Shown piece after piece: positions 1 to 9,317 of a stretch of 64,000 bases of DNA (the first letter of the stretch is position 1; each line of letters starts with the position of its first letter). The notes beneath the pieces were generated by a model. That model made no database searches. It saw nothing but the letters and a program-made list of their open reading frames with translations, and was not told the DNA's origin. The translations under genes and the position numbers were made by a program. The DNA comes from an uncultured Megasphaera sp. (lineage in GTDB: Bacteria; Bacillota; Negativicutes; Veillonellales; Megasphaeraceae), in the NCBI RefSeq assembly GCF_900539295.1, contig NZ_UQBH01000006.1, positions 36,828 to 100,827 of the forward strand. The letters run 5' to 3'.

Positions 1-2
1 AC

Positions 3-896
3 GCCCGCCTGCTGCCGAAAGAAGATGAAGCCATTTCTGAATTCATCCTCAAACAGTTCCGCCGCTACGGCATGGACGTCCGCCTCAAACAGGACACGCT
101 GAGCGTCAGCCTGCGCGACGGCCTTAAAGTCCTCACCATCCGCGACATTGACAGCGGTGAAGAAGCCGAAGTCGCTGCCGAAGAAATTCTGGTGGCCCCC
201 GGCATCAAGCCGACGACGGATCTCCTTCACCTGGAAAACACTGACGTTCGCCTCGATAAACGCGGCTACATCGAAACCAACGAATTTCTGGAAACGACGG
301 CCGACGGCATCTGGGCTCTCGGCGACATCAACGGCATGGCTCCCTTCCGCCATAAAGCCAACTACGAAGCGGAAATCATCGCTCACAACCTCTTCTTGGG
401 CAATGACCCGGAACACTGGCGCTGGGCAAGCTACGACATCATTCCGGCCGTCACCTACACCTATCCCGAAGTGGCTCAAGTCGGCCTGAGCGAAGAAAAT
501 GCCAAAAAGAAAGGCTACGACGTCGAAACGGCTATCAACCACTACTCGGCTTCGGCCAAGGGCTACGCCATGGGCTTTGAACCGGGCCAGGACGATGACG
601 GCTTCGTAAAATTAGTCGTCGACAAAAAGACGAAATTCATCCTCGGCGCCCACATCGTAGGCCCTGAAGCCTCGATCCTCATTCAGCCTTTCATCAACAA
701 CCTCATGAGCGGCGAACACACCATTCAGCCCGTCCACGAAGACATCGCTTCGGAAACGGCCAAGAAACTGCGGGCCCTGCCCTTGACGCGGACCCTGACG
801 CCGAAATCAGTCTACACCTTCAGCGAAACCATGACCCCTCACCCGTCTCTCTCGGAAGTCGTCATGTGGACCCGTTACTATTACGAAGGCAAGTAA
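3..896 (+). CDS. FAD-dependent pyridine nucleotide-disulfide oxidoreductase, 3' part
   Basis: The reading frame is open from the window edge, so the N-terminal FAD-binding part and any redox CxxxxC pair lie outside. What is visible is the end of the NAD(P)H domain, the second FAD motif (ALGDING, where the Asp contacts the flavin) and the C-terminal dimerisation domain. The dimerisation domain ends with HPSLSE, matching the HPxxSE catalytic His-Glu pair of dihydrolipoamide dehydrogenase and mercuric reductase. It should therefore reduce a disulfide or metal substrate with NAD(P)H in the cytoplasm. Substrate cannot be told from this part. It converges on the arsenic operon across a shared terminator, but nothing shows a functional link. 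Family is secure, substrate unknown. Confidence 0.85.
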   Translation, partial: ARLLPKEDEAISEFILKQFRRYGMDVRLKQDTLSVSLRDGLKVLTIRDIDSGEEAEVAAEEILVAPGIKPTTDLLHLENTDVRLDKRGYIETNEFLETTADGIWALGDINGMAPFRHKANYEAEIIAHNLFLGNDPEHWRWASYDIIPAVTYTYPEVAQVGLSEENAKKKGYDVETAINHYSASAKGYAMGFEPGQDDDGFVKLVVDKKTKFILGAHIVGPEASILIQPFINNLMSGEHTIQPVHEDIASETAKKLRALPLTRTLTPKSVYTFSETMTPHPSLSEVVMWTRYYYEGK

Positions 897-930
897 CTCC
901 TCCTCCCCTTAACATACAGCATAGGCAAGA

Positions 931-966
931 AAAAGGACGCTATGAAAAAATTCATAGCGTCCTTTT
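931..966. terminator. Bidirectional rho-independent terminator
   Basis: A perfect 16-bp stem (931-946 with 951-966) encloses a four-A loop. The stem ends are A-rich on the left and T-rich on the right, so it can end both the oxidoreductase transcript on the plus strand and the arsenic operon on the minus strand. Confidence 0.9.
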
Positions 967-985
967 CTGTATGCCCATATTCAAT

Positions 986-2017
986 TTACTTGGTCGCCAT
1001 GGCAATGCGGACCAAGGTCAGCATAATCGGCACTTCGGTCAAGACACCGACCGTCGTCGCCAGGGCTGCCGGACTGGTCACGCCAAAGAGGGCAATGGCC
1101 ACGGCTACAGACAATTCAAAGAAGTTGGATGCCCCGATGAAGCCTGCCGGAGCGGCAATGTCGAAGGGCAGTTTCAGCAGGCGGCAGGCACCGTAGGCGA
1201 TGAAGAAAATAAAGAAGGTCTGCAGCGTAAGGGGTACGGCGATGAGCAGGATGTGAATGGGATTCGACAAGATGACCTGGGCCTGGGAGCTGAAGATGAT
1301 AACTAAGGTCAAGAGCAGTCCCCATGTCGTCACGGAATCGAATTTATGGATGAAGGTCTGTTCAAAATACTCGATGCCCTTCTCCTTGACGACCAAGACC
1401 CGAGTCGCAATGCCCCCGGCCAAGGGAATGACGACGAAGAGGAAGACACTCATAAAGAGGACTCCATAGGGCACGATGACCTGCGACACGCCTAAGAGGA
1501 ATTTGACGATAGGCACGAAAGCCAGGAGAACGATTAAATCGTTGGTCGCAACTTGAACGACCGTATAGCCGGGATTTCCCTTAGCCAGGGCGCTCCATAC
1601 AAAGACCATGGCCGTGCAAGGAGCCGCACCGAGGAGGACGGCGCCGGCCAAGTACCCTTGTGCCAAATCATCCGGGATCCAGGCGGCAAAGACGATGTAT
1701 AAGAAGAAATAGGAAATAGCGTACATCGTAAAGGGCTTGATGAGCCAGTTGGCCGCCCAGGTAACGAAGAGCCCTTTCGGCTCGCGGCCAATGGCCTGTA
1801 TCTGTTTAAAATCGACGCTCATCATCATCGGATAAATCATAATCCAAATCAAGACGGCAATGGGAATGGAAATCCCCATGACCTGCAGAGTATCCAGGAA
1901 GGCCGGTACGGCCGGCATGGTGTAACCGATAAAGACGCCGGCAACCATGCAAAGGAATACCCAAATCGTTAAATATCGCTGGAAAAAGCTGATGCTTCCA
2001 GCCTGTTCATGACTCAT
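986..2017 (-). CDS. arsB: ACR3-family arsenite efflux permease
   Basis: Predicted inner-membrane arsenite/proton exporter of 343 aa with about ten hydrophobic segments, the usual ACR3 size. The conserved cysteine segment GAAPCTAMVFVWS in the middle matches the Cys of ACR3 permeases required for As(III) transport. The ATG is preceded by GGAGG about 8 bases upstream. It is the last gene of arsR-arsD-arsA-permease, 47 bases after arsA, so its partner is the ArsA ATPase. This is ACR3 type rather than the E. coli ArsB type; the two families are unrelated in sequence although both are often labelled arsB. Confidence 0.93.
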   Translation of the reverse strand: MSHEQAGSISFFQRYLTIWVFLCMVAGVFIGYTMPAVPAFLDTLQVMGISIPIAVLIWIMIYPMMMSVDFKQIQAIGREPKGLFVTWAANWLIKPFTMYAISYFFLYIVFAAWIPDDLAQGYLAGAVLLGAAPCTAMVFVWSALAKGNPGYTVVQVATNDLIVLLAFVPIVKFLLGVSQVIVPYGVLFMSVFLFVVIPLAGGIATRVLVVKEKGIEYFEQTFIHKFDSVTTWGLLLTLVIIFSSQAQVILSNPIHILLIAVPLTLQTFFIFFIAYGACRLLKLPFDIAAPAGFIGASNFFELSVAVAIALFGVTSPAALATTVGVLTEVPIMLTLVRIAMATK

Positions 2018-2064
2018 GACAATGCCTCCATCGCTGGCAAGGGCTGTAACGCTTGTCAGCCTGA

Positions 2065-3801
2065 TTATAGTTTTTCTAACGTTTGGCCGCGCACTTCATC
2101 GGACCGCCAGGGAATGAGAGCCGTGAAGCCCTTCGTATGGTCATGGACGGTATTGATCCACGGGATTTCATGGGCCGCCTTAGCGCAGAGCAAGGGACTC
2201 GTCGTTTTCGCCCGGCAAAAAGCCTTGTTGATGACCCACCAGCGGCAGTGAAGTTCCGTCCGCTTTAGGTCGCCTTCAAGGCGCAGGGCCTCATAGACCG
2301 GCGTCGCTTCCGGCAGGGTAACGATGACAACTTCCGTTTCATCGCCTTTAAGGCGCGGCAGTAAGTGCTGCACCGACGGCGGCGTTATACCGCGGGTCCG
2401 GCGGATTTCCTTATCGTAGTTTTCTGTCGATTCCAAGAGCAGCAGGGTGTGACCGGTCGGTGCCGTATCGATGACGACGATTTGCTCTCCGCCTTGGTCG
2501 ACGATGTCGGCAAAGGCATGGAATACGGCGATTTCTTGGGTACACGGTGAGCGCAGGTCTTCTTCGATGTAGGCCAGGTCAGCCTGACTGAGGCCGTTGG
2601 CTTTGGCTTGGGCCAAGACGGCGTCCCGATACTGCTGCAAGGCTGCCCCTTCATCGATGCGGCTGACCGTCAGTCCCTCCGCCTGACCGACGATATCAGC
2701 AGCGTGAGCTGCCGGGTCGGTCGTCGTCAAGTGGACCTTGTGACCTCGACGGGCGAGGCCCATAGCGATGGCTGCCGCTGCCGTCGTCTTGCCGACACCG
2801 CCCTTGCCCATAGTGAAGATGATCTTTCGACCATGCTTTTCTAAGTCATCGATGACGTCTGACAAGGCTTTAACCGGTTTCAGGTCTTCAACAGACGAGG
2901 TGCCCTCAGGGATATCCCCGGTTAAGAGGGCCCGCACATGGTCGAGGCCGGTGACGTTATAAGAACGCAGGGGGATTTCAAAAAAGGGCCGTCCTTCAAG
3001 GGTTTCCGGCAGGGATTGCAAGGCCGATTCCTGTTTTTCATATAAGCCTTTCGTCAGGTCATCGTCCCAGGCATCCAGTTTGCCGTTGATGACGACAAGC
3101 TGACGGGCAATGCCCAAGGCGGCCAGTTCCTGCGAGGCCCGGCCGGCTTCTTTTAAGGGCAGGATATCCGGGCGGGCGACGAGGATCATCGTCGTCTGTT
3201 CCCCGTCGGCCAAGGTTCGAACGGCCTGTTTATATACTTCTTTTTTCGATTCCAGGCCGGCCAGCTGTCCCAAACAGGAGGCGCCGTGCTTGCTCTTTTG
3301 AATGAACTGGCTCCATGCCGACGGTAGCTGCAGCATCCGCAGGGTATGGCCGGTCGGTGCCGTATCGAAGATGATGTGATCATAATCTTTGCTGATTTCA
3401 CCATCGGTCAGGAAGCGGGTAAATTCATTGAAGGCCGCAATTTCGACGGTACACGAGCCGGACAACTGCTCTTCCATATTGCGCAGAGCCGCTTCCGGCA
3501 AGAGGCCGCGGTACGGACCGACGACACTTTCCCGATACGCCGCTGCCGCCTGAATGGGGTCTAAGTTGGCAACGGACAGATTGGCCGCTTCCGGAATGGG
3601 TGTCGCCTTATCGCTCAGCTCCATGGAAAAGACGTCCTGCAGGTTCGACGCCGGATCGGTACTGATGAGCAGGACCTTGCGGCCGGCATCGGCTAAAGCA
3701 ACCGCTGTCGCACAGGCCACAGACGTCTTGCCTACACCGCCCTTTCCGGTCAAAAAGAGGTATTTAGTGCGAACGGCGTCTAAGGGATCATATAATTTCA
3801 T
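2065..3801 (-). CDS. arsA: Arsenical pump-driving ATPase ArsA
   Basis: Cytoplasmic ATPase of 578 aa that powers the arsenite permease. It has the two-halved ArsA structure: P-loop GKGGVGKT occurs near residue 20 and again near residue 335, and the DTAPTGHT signature occurs once in each half. Three cysteines sit in the contexts known to bind As(III) or Sb(III): SGSCTVEIAAF and ASCLGQL in the first half and SPCTQEIAVF in the second, so the metalloid site looks intact. The ATG has GAGGTG 8 bases upstream and lies 11 bases after arsD. Length and motifs are typical. Confidence 0.97.
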   Translation of the reverse strand: MKLYDPLDAVRTKYLFLTGKGGVGKTSVACATAVALADAGRKVLLISTDPASNLQDVFSMELSDKATPIPEAANLSVANLDPIQAAAAYRESVVGPYRGLLPEAALRNMEEQLSGSCTVEIAAFNEFTRFLTDGEISKDYDHIIFDTAPTGHTLRMLQLPSAWSQFIQKSKHGASCLGQLAGLESKKEVYKQAVRTLADGEQTTMILVARPDILPLKEAGRASQELAALGIARQLVVINGKLDAWDDDLTKGLYEKQESALQSLPETLEGRPFFEIPLRSYNVTGLDHVRALLTGDIPEGTSSVEDLKPVKALSDVIDDLEKHGRKIIFTMGKGGVGKTTAAAAIAMGLARRGHKVHLTTTDPAAHAADIVGQAEGLTVSRIDEGAALQQYRDAVLAQAKANGLSQADLAYIEEDLRSPCTQEIAVFHAFADIVDQGGEQIVVIDTAPTGHTLLLLESTENYDKEIRRTRGITPPSVQHLLPRLKGDETEVVIVTLPEATPVYEALRLEGDLKRTELHCRWWVINKAFCRAKTTSPLLCAKAAHEIPWINTVHDHTKGFTALIPWRSDEVRGQTLEKL

Positions 3802-3812
3802 CAGGCTTCACC

Positions 3813-4277
3813 TCAGCAGCAAGAACTGCCGTCACCGCAGCAGCAGGAGGACGTATCGCTGCTCGTATCATCACCGCAACAAGCATCCCCTGCATCTTCC
3901 CCACAGCAGCAAGACGATGCGTCGTCACAGGTCGTGTCGGGAGAAGCCTGAGCCGCGTCTTTCAAAATCTCGATATCAAATCCGATGAGGGACGCAAATT
4001 CCTCATTCGTCGGATAGCGGCCCGAAAACTGAACGGCGCCGTCGACGAGGATGAGAGGCAGGTCTTCCGGCCCGTGTCCTTGGAGAAAATCGGTAACGGC
4101 CTTGGTCTGGACGAATTTCAAGGGGGCGTTCGACAAGTTATAGCGGCCGACGTCGATGCCCTTTCCCTTCAGCGTGTCCAACACCGTCGACAGACGCAGC
4201 AATTCCGGATCGATGGACGGGCCGCAGAGACCGGTCGGGCAGCACATCGCTTGTTCAAAAATTTCCATTTTCTTCAT
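3813..4277 (-). CDS. arsD: Arsenite metallochaperone ArsD with Cys-rich tail
   Basis: ArsD receives cytosolic As(III) and hands it to ArsA. The N-terminal thioredoxin-like domain (about residues 1-110) contains CCPTGLC, with the three cysteines (12, 13, 18) essential in the characterised family. After residue 112 there is an acidic, Ser/Asp-rich tail carrying eleven cysteines as one single, two CC and two CCC clusters, ending in CC at the last residues. E. coli ArsD has only one or two vicinal pairs after the core, so this tail is enlarged. GAGGAGG precedes the ATG. It sits between arsR and arsA. Confidence 0.95.
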   Translation of the reverse strand: MKKMEIFEQAMCCPTGLCGPSIDPELLRLSTVLDTLKGKGIDVGRYNLSNAPLKFVQTKAVTDFLQGHGPEDLPLILVDGAVQFSGRYPTNEEFASLIGFDIEILKDAAQASPDTTCDDASSCCCGEDAGDACCGDDTSSDTSSCCCGDGSSCC

Positions 4278-4348
4278 CGTAAAAACCTCCTCAATTCATT
4301 TATACATTTACATTTATCAATATATCAGGTAAAAGAAAGCCGGCCATT

Positions 4349-4660
4349 TCAGCAGCAGCGGCCGGCATCGTCGGGAGCCGTATCGCCAGAAGGCGTCATC
4401 AAATCGCGGATCATCTGCTGCAGGACATCCCCTTGGTGAACATTCAAGGAATAATAGACCCACTTCCCCTCTCTGCGGCCGGTGACGAGGTTGGCATCAC
4501 AGAGAATCTTCATGTGATGTGACAGCGTCGGCTGAGACAGGTTCAAGTCCTCCAAGAGGACGCAGGCACAGCGTTCACCCTGCCGCAACAGCGACAAAAT
4601 GCGAAGGCGCTTTTCATCCCCTAAGGCTTTAAAGACGCGAACCGCTTCCCTTTCTTCCAT
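4349..4660 (-). CDS. arsR: ArsR-family metalloid-responsive repressor
   Basis: Winged-helix repressor of about 103 aa that leaves DNA when As(III) or Sb(III) binds. The segment ERCACVLLEDLNLSQPTLSHHMKIL covers the recognition helix region; its CxC corresponds to the ELCVCDL metal site of classical ArsR. A further CC ends the protein. The start chosen is the ATG at 4660; an in-frame TTG six bases upstream (4666) is possible because AAGGA lies only four bases before it. It heads the ars operon and should repress its own promoter. Confidence 0.93.
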   Translation of the reverse strand: MEEREAVRVFKALGDEKRLRILSLLRQGERCACVLLEDLNLSQPTLSHHMKILCDANLVTGRREGKWVYYSLNVHQGDVLQQMIRDLMTPSGDTAPDDAGRCC

Positions 4661-4679
4661 TCCCAATCCATCCTTTTAT

Positions 4680-4733
4680 ATTGATGTTTATCAATCTATG
4701 AACAGTATAATCCTCATATTGATACTTGTCAAT
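4680..4733 (-). promoter_or_regulatory. ars operon promoter with two ArsR operators
   Basis: A sigma-70-type promoter reads leftwards: TTGACA (4732-4727), 17-base spacer, TATACT (4709-4704). Two near-identical dyads of the form ATTGAT-N4-ATCAAT lie at 4718-4733, covering the -35 box, and 4680-4695, just downstream of the -10 box. ArsR is the obvious ligand. A half copy also occurs near 4309-4320 between arsR and arsD. Confidence 0.85.
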
Positions 4734-4742
4734 CTATAGACT

Positions 4743-4770
4743 AAAAAAGAAGCCGCCCGAAGGCAGCTTC
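4743..4770 (-). terminator. Terminator after aspS
   Basis: On the minus strand a nine-pair stem with one G-U pair and a TTCG loop (4770-4749) is followed by six T. It ends the recJ-aspS transcription block. Confidence 0.88.
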
Positions 4771-4793
4771 TCTTGGATTATATGGTAAAAAAC

Positions 4794-6587
4794 TTATTTG
4801 CTGACTAAGTCTTCTTCTACCTGAATATGAAGTTCATGCAGCTGTTTCAGTGCAACCGTCGACGGAGCTTCGCTCATGGGATCGATGGCGTTCTGGGTCT
4901 TCGGGAAGGCGATGACGTCGCGGATGGACTTGCGTTTGAGCATGAGCATGATCATGCGGTCCAAACCGAAGGCCAGGCCGCCGTGGGGCGGTGCACCGTA
5001 TTCGAAGGCCCGGAGAAGGAAGCCGAATTTCTGTTCTGCTTCTTCCGGCGTAAGGCCAATAGCTTTAAAGACGCGCTGCTGGACGTCGGGCTGGTAGATA
5101 CGGAGGGAGCCGCCGCCGAGTTCGATGCCGTTGAGGACGAGGTCATAGGCCTTGGCATAGACGTGACCCGGGTCGGTTTCGAGTTTATCCATATCTTCAT
5201 CGCGCATGGCCGTGAACGGATGGTGCATGGCGACGTAGCGTTTTTCTTCTTCGCTGTATTCAAACATCGGGAAGTCGACGACCCACGTGAAAGCGAATTC
5301 GTTTTCGTCGATGAGGTTCATGCGGCGGGCCATTTCTTTACGCAGTTCACCGAGGGCAGCTGCAACGACTTTCGGTTTGTCGGCAATCATGAGGACTAAG
5401 TCGCCTTTTTCAGCGCCGCAGGCCTTGCCGATTTCAAGGAGTTTGTCTTCGCCGAAGAATTTCTTGATCTGCGATTTCAGGGTGCCGTCTTCAAGGAAGC
5501 CGATCCAAGCGAGACCCTTAGCACCGTAGTGGCTGACGTATTCGACGAGGCCGTCTAATTCGCGGCGGGGAATGTCGGCGTCGCCTTTGACGTTGATGGC
5601 TTTAACCTGGCCGCCGTTGTCGATGACGCTGCGGAAGACTTTGAAGTCCGTGTCTTTGACGAGTTCCGTGACGTCGGTGAACTTCATGTCAAAGCGCAGG
5701 TCCGGTTTGTCGGAGCCGTAGTTTTCCATAGCGTAGTCCCAAGTCATGCGGTGAATCGGGAGCTTGACGTCATGTCCAAGGGTTTCTTTAAAGATGTAGT
5801 GTACCATTTCTTCGACGAGGGTCAGGATTTCTTCCTGGTCCATGAAGGACATTTCCATGTCGAGCTGGGTGAATTCCGGCTGGCGGTCGGCACGCAAGTC
5901 TTCGTCGCGGAAGCAGCGGGCAATCTGGTAGTAACGGTCCATACCGGAGATCATGAGCAGCTGTTTGAAGATCTGAGGAGACTGGGGCAGTGCATAGAAC
6001 TTGCCTTCGTTGACGCGGCTCGGTACGAGGTAGTCACGAGCCCCTTCCGGCGTGCTCTTGCACAGTTCCGGCGTTTCGATATCGATGAAGCCGTGGCCGT
6101 TCAAGAAGGTACGCATGGCATGCTTTACTTTATGGCGCATGATGAGGTTGTTCTGCATTTCCGGACGGCGCAGGTCGAGGTAGCGGTATTTCAGGCGAAT
6201 CTTTTCGTCGACGTCGATGTTGTCTTCGATGTAGAACGGCGGCGTCTTCGACGAATTGAGGATGCGCAGTTCTTCGCAGCGGATTTCGATCGTACCGGTC
6301 TTCATCTTAGGGTTGACCGTGTCGGCGTCACGCATGCGGACGACGCCGCGGACGACGAGAACGTATTCCGTGCGGACCTGTTCTGCCTTATCGAAAGAAG
6401 CCTGTTCGTAATCCGGAGAAGCGACGACCTGTACGATGCCCGTGCGGTCGCGGAGGTCGATGAAAATCAATCCGCCGTGGTCGCGGCGGCGTTCAACCCA
6501 GCCGGTTAAGACGACTTCTTTGCCCTTATCCGCTTCGCTTACTTCAGCGCAGTAGTGGGAGCGGTGTAAACCTTCCATTGTATCCAT
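4794..6587 (-). CDS. aspS: Aspartyl-tRNA synthetase
   Basis: Class II synthetase of 597 aa, normal for the bacterial type. The N-terminal OB fold (VVLTGWVERRRDHGG) binds the anticodon. Motif 2 is RCFRDEDLRADRQPEFTQLD, and the motif 3 region reads GLDRMIMLM. The bacterial GAD insertion lies between motifs 2 and 3. The longest open frame begins further upstream inside hisS, but homology starts at MEGLHRSHYC; the ATG at 6587, seven bases after the hisS stop and behind AAGGGATGA, is the best start (6578 is an alternative). Whether it also charges tRNA-Asn cannot be judged here. Confidence 0.97.
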   Translation of the reverse strand: MDTMEGLHRSHYCAEVSEADKGKEVVLTGWVERRRDHGGLIFIDLRDRTGIVQVVASPDYEQASFDKAEQVRTEYVLVVRGVVRMRDADTVNPKMKTGTIEIRCEELRILNSSKTPPFYIEDNIDVDEKIRLKYRYLDLRRPEMQNNLIMRHKVKHAMRTFLNGHGFIDIETPELCKSTPEGARDYLVPSRVNEGKFYALPQSPQIFKQLLMISGMDRYYQIARCFRDEDLRADRQPEFTQLDMEMSFMDQEEILTLVEEMVHYIFKETLGHDVKLPIHRMTWDYAMENYGSDKPDLRFDMKFTDVTELVKDTDFKVFRSVIDNGGQVKAINVKGDADIPRRELDGLVEYVSHYGAKGLAWIGFLEDGTLKSQIKKFFGEDKLLEIGKACGAEKGDLVLMIADKPKVVAAALGELRKEMARRMNLIDENEFAFTWVVDFPMFEYSEEEKRYVAMHHPFTAMRDEDMDKLETDPGHVYAKAYDLVLNGIELGGGSLRIYQPDVQQRVFKAIGLTPEEAEQKFGFLLRAFEYGAPPHGGLAFGLDRMIMLMLKRKSIRDVIAFPKTQNAIDPMSEAPSTVALKQLHELHIQVEEDLVSK

Positions 6588-6594
6588 GAGTAAA

Positions 6595-7860
6595 TCATCC
6601 CTTCTTGTGTGTTTCCATATATGCAACAATCCCATCAAGGGGAACGCTGACTTGTTCTTTGCTGGCCATATCGCGGACCATGGCAGCTCCGTTGGCCAAT
6701 TCATCTTCACCGATGATGACCGTGTAATCGGCATTGAGCTTATTGGCCGACTTCATCTGGCCCTTCATGCTGCGGCCCAAGAGGTCGATTTCAGCATAGA
6801 AGCCTTTGTGGCGGAGAGCCTGCTGGAGTTCAAAGGCCTTGGTCTTCGCCGCATCGCCGAGGGAGACGATGAAGACCGGTTTTTTTGCATCGACCGGAGG
6901 CAGGAGGCCCTGTTCCTTTAAGGTCAGGAGCAATCGTTCCATGCCGATGGCAAAACCGATGCCCGGCGTTGACGGACCACCTACTTCTTCGATGAGGCCG
7001 TCGTAGCGGCCGCCGCCGCAGACCGTGCTCTGTGCGCCCAGAGGAGCGTACATGATTTCAAAGGCCGTATTGGTGTAATAGTCGAGGCCGCGGACGAGGC
7101 GCGGGTCGAGGGTAAAGGGAATGCCGATGGCCGTCAGATATTCCTGGACTTTGTGGAAGTGTTCCTTACATTCGTCGCAGAGATTATCCGTGATCAGGGG
7201 CACGCCCATGTTCATCATCTTTTCGCCGTCTTCTTTGCAGTCGAGGACGCGGAGAGGATTCTTTTCCAGCCGCGAATTGCAGTCGTCGCAGAGCTGATCT
7301 TTCTTGTCGGCAAAGAAGTCCAGCAGTTTCTGGCGGTAAATGGGACGGCACTTCGGGCAGCCTACGGAATTGAGGTGCAGGACGAGGTCCGTAAGGCCCA
7401 GTTCCCGGAAGAGCTGGAAGGCCATGGCGATGATTTCTGCATCGACGGCCGGATCCTTGGAGCCGATTTCTTCGACGCCAAACTGGGTGAACTGGCGGTA
7501 GCGGCCGGCCTGAGGGCGGTCGTGACGGAACATGGGTCCCATATAGTAGAGTTTATGGACCTGCGGTTCGCCGTAGAGCTTGTGCTCGAGAAAGGCCCGG
7601 ACGACAGATGCCGTATTTTCCGGACGCAGGGTCATGCTGCGGCCGCCGCGGTCTTCAAAGGTATACATTTCTTTGGTAACGACGTCCGTCGTTTCCCCGA
7701 TACCCCGTAAAAATAATTCGGTACTTTCAAACATAGGCGTACGGATTTCGCCAAAACCATAGAGCGAGCAGATCTGCCGGATTCTTGCTTCCAGCCACTG
7801 CCATTCCGCCGTCTGTTCCGGCAGGAAATCCTGCGTACCTCTCGGTGCAGTAATAGCCAT
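6595..7860 (-). CDS. hisS: Histidyl-tRNA synthetase
   Basis: Class II synthetase of 421 aa. The protein opens with APRGTQDFLP; the histidine-specific motifs LVRGLDYYT and GGGRYDGL are present, as is the C-terminal anticodon-binding domain. The ATG at 7860 is chosen over longer frames because AGGAGAGGA lies eight bases upstream and family homology begins there. It begins one base after the hemZ stop and is followed at once by aspS; the hisS-aspS pair is common in Firmicutes. Confidence 0.97.
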   Translation of the reverse strand: MAITAPRGTQDFLPEQTAEWQWLEARIRQICSLYGFGEIRTPMFESTELFLRGIGETTDVVTKEMYTFEDRGGRSMTLRPENTASVVRAFLEHKLYGEPQVHKLYYMGPMFRHDRPQAGRYRQFTQFGVEEIGSKDPAVDAEIIAMAFQLFRELGLTDLVLHLNSVGCPKCRPIYRQKLLDFFADKKDQLCDDCNSRLEKNPLRVLDCKEDGEKMMNMGVPLITDNLCDECKEHFHKVQEYLTAIGIPFTLDPRLVRGLDYYTNTAFEIMYAPLGAQSTVCGGGRYDGLIEEVGGPSTPGIGFAIGMERLLLTLKEQGLLPPVDAKKPVFIVSLGDAAKTKAFELQQALRHKGFYAEIDLLGRSMKGQMKSANKLNADYTVIIGEDELANGAAMVRDMASKEQVSVPLDGIVAYMETHKKG

Positions 7861-7861
7861 T

Positions 7862-9316
7862 TTAAATATCCTCTCCTCCGTATACGATAGCACACAAACG
7901 GCGGCGCCGAGCCATTTTGTCGTCCAGCGCCTGAATGTATGTATTGACATCTTTCGGCATATATACTTTTTCCAGCGTATGACCGTCGCGGCCGAGGAAC
8001 TTCGTCGCCCCGCCCGGTCCGGCTGCCAAGACAGACTGCCGTTCTTCCATCATTTCGATATTATAAGCACTCACCGTGCCCGGCAGTGCGTAGCCGATAT
8101 TGGCAAAGCTGGCGGCCATGTACTTCTGGCGGTACATATAATAAGGCACGTAGCCGCCTTCGGCCAAGACGGACTGACAAAGGCTGACCATGCGGCCCGT
8201 CACGTCAGCCGGCGGGATCGCCGATCGCAGCTCGTGATGAAATAAAGGTGCCCGTTTTTTTAATGCTAACGTATGAATTGTAACATTTTCCGGGTGCAGT
8301 TTGCAAACTATTTCCATATTTTCCTGCATATCCCCTAGGTTTTGCCCGGGAAGGCCGGCAATAAAATCCATGTTGATGACAGAAAATCCGACCTTGCGGC
8401 AGGCCTCATACATGGTATAAATATCTTCCACGCGGTGCCGGCGCCCTAAGGCGTCGAGCAGGCGCTGCTGCATCGTCTGGGGATTGACGCTGATGCGGTT
8501 GACGCCGCAGTCCTTGAGCATCGTAAGGACGCTCTCTTCGGCCGTGTCGGGCCGGCCGGCTTCGACGGTCCATTCTTCGGCGTGCGGGAAATTCTGAGCC
8601 AGGCGCTCCATGAGGGGCTTTAAAACCGATTGCGGCAAGCAGGTCGGCGTGCCCCCGCCGACGTAAAGACTGGTCACGTCGAGATCGTAATCCCGGCAGA
8701 GGTCTGCCAAGTCGTCGAAGTCTTTCAGCATGGCCTCGCGAAAAGCCGCAAGACCGCCCTCCCCTTCTCCGCCAATGAGGCGTGACGGAAAAGAGCAGTA
8801 GAGGCAGTGACTGGGGCAATAGGGAATGCCGACGTATAAGGCCAGTTTACGGCCGCGGTCGGTCACATAAGGCCGCTGGAGGGATGCCATAGCGACCAGG
8901 TCCTGTGCCGTTTTATCAGCGACGTGGTACGATTCGGTCAGTATCTTCTCAGCCCCTTTTTCATCAAGGCCCTGATCAAAGAGATGGTGAACGAGTTTCG
9001 TCGGCCGCACGCCGATGAGAGTCCCCCACGGTCCGGGGCCGTGACCGGTAAAGCGCTGGTGCCAGTGAATGAGGCAGTCTTTGATGGCCCCCCGCTCGCC
9101 ATCTTTCGATAAGAGGCCGATTTCAGACGACCACGACCGCCCTTCCTCGGTAAAGGTACAGCTGACATAAAGATGGCTGCCATCGTCCCGAAGGGTAATG
9201 GCAGCTCCGACGTCGCGGCTTTCCCGACCGCCGACATACCCCAGGGAGGCCATGACCTGGCCGATGAGAGCATGCAGGCCTTCGGGGCCGCAGTACGTAT
9301 AGGTCTTTTCAGGCAT
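7862..9316 (-). CDS. hemZ: Oxygen-independent coproporphyrinogen III dehydrogenase HemZ
   Basis: Radical-SAM enzyme of 484 aa that oxidatively decarboxylates coproporphyrinogen III in anaerobic haem synthesis. An N-terminal HemZ-specific region (about 1-165) precedes the CPSHCLYC iron-sulfur/SAM motif near residue 175, followed by YVGGGTPT, another radical-SAM signature of the HemN/HemZ group. The start at 9316 lies one base after the fur-like gene stop; longer frames would run through that gene. Members of this superfamily are often misassigned, and other haem genes are not in the window, but length and N-terminal domain favour HemZ. Confidence 0.88.
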   Translation of the reverse strand: MPEKTYTYCGPEGLHALIGQVMASLGYVGGRESRDVGAAITLRDDGSHLYVSCTFTEEGRSWSSEIGLLSKDGERGAIKDCLIHWHQRFTGHGPGPWGTLIGVRPTKLVHHLFDQGLDEKGAEKILTESYHVADKTAQDLVAMASLQRPYVTDRGRKLALYVGIPYCPSHCLYCSFPSRLIGGEGEGGLAAFREAMLKDFDDLADLCRDYDLDVTSLYVGGGTPTCLPQSVLKPLMERLAQNFPHAEEWTVEAGRPDTAEESVLTMLKDCGVNRISVNPQTMQQRLLDALGRRHRVEDIYTMYEACRKVGFSVINMDFIAGLPGQNLGDMQENMEIVCKLHPENVTIHTLALKKRAPLFHHELRSAIPPADVTGRMVSLCQSVLAEGGYVPYYMYRQKYMAASFANIGYALPGTVSAYNIEMMEERQSVLAAGPGGATKFLGRDGHTLEKVYMPKDVNTYIQALDDKMARRRRLCAIVYGGEDI

Positions 9317-9317
9317 C

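Noticed and set aside
6588..6734. N-terminal extension of aspS (and similar extensions of hisS, hemZ and relA)
   Set aside because: Extensions run through the preceding genes, lack homology, and internal ATGs have ribosome sites.
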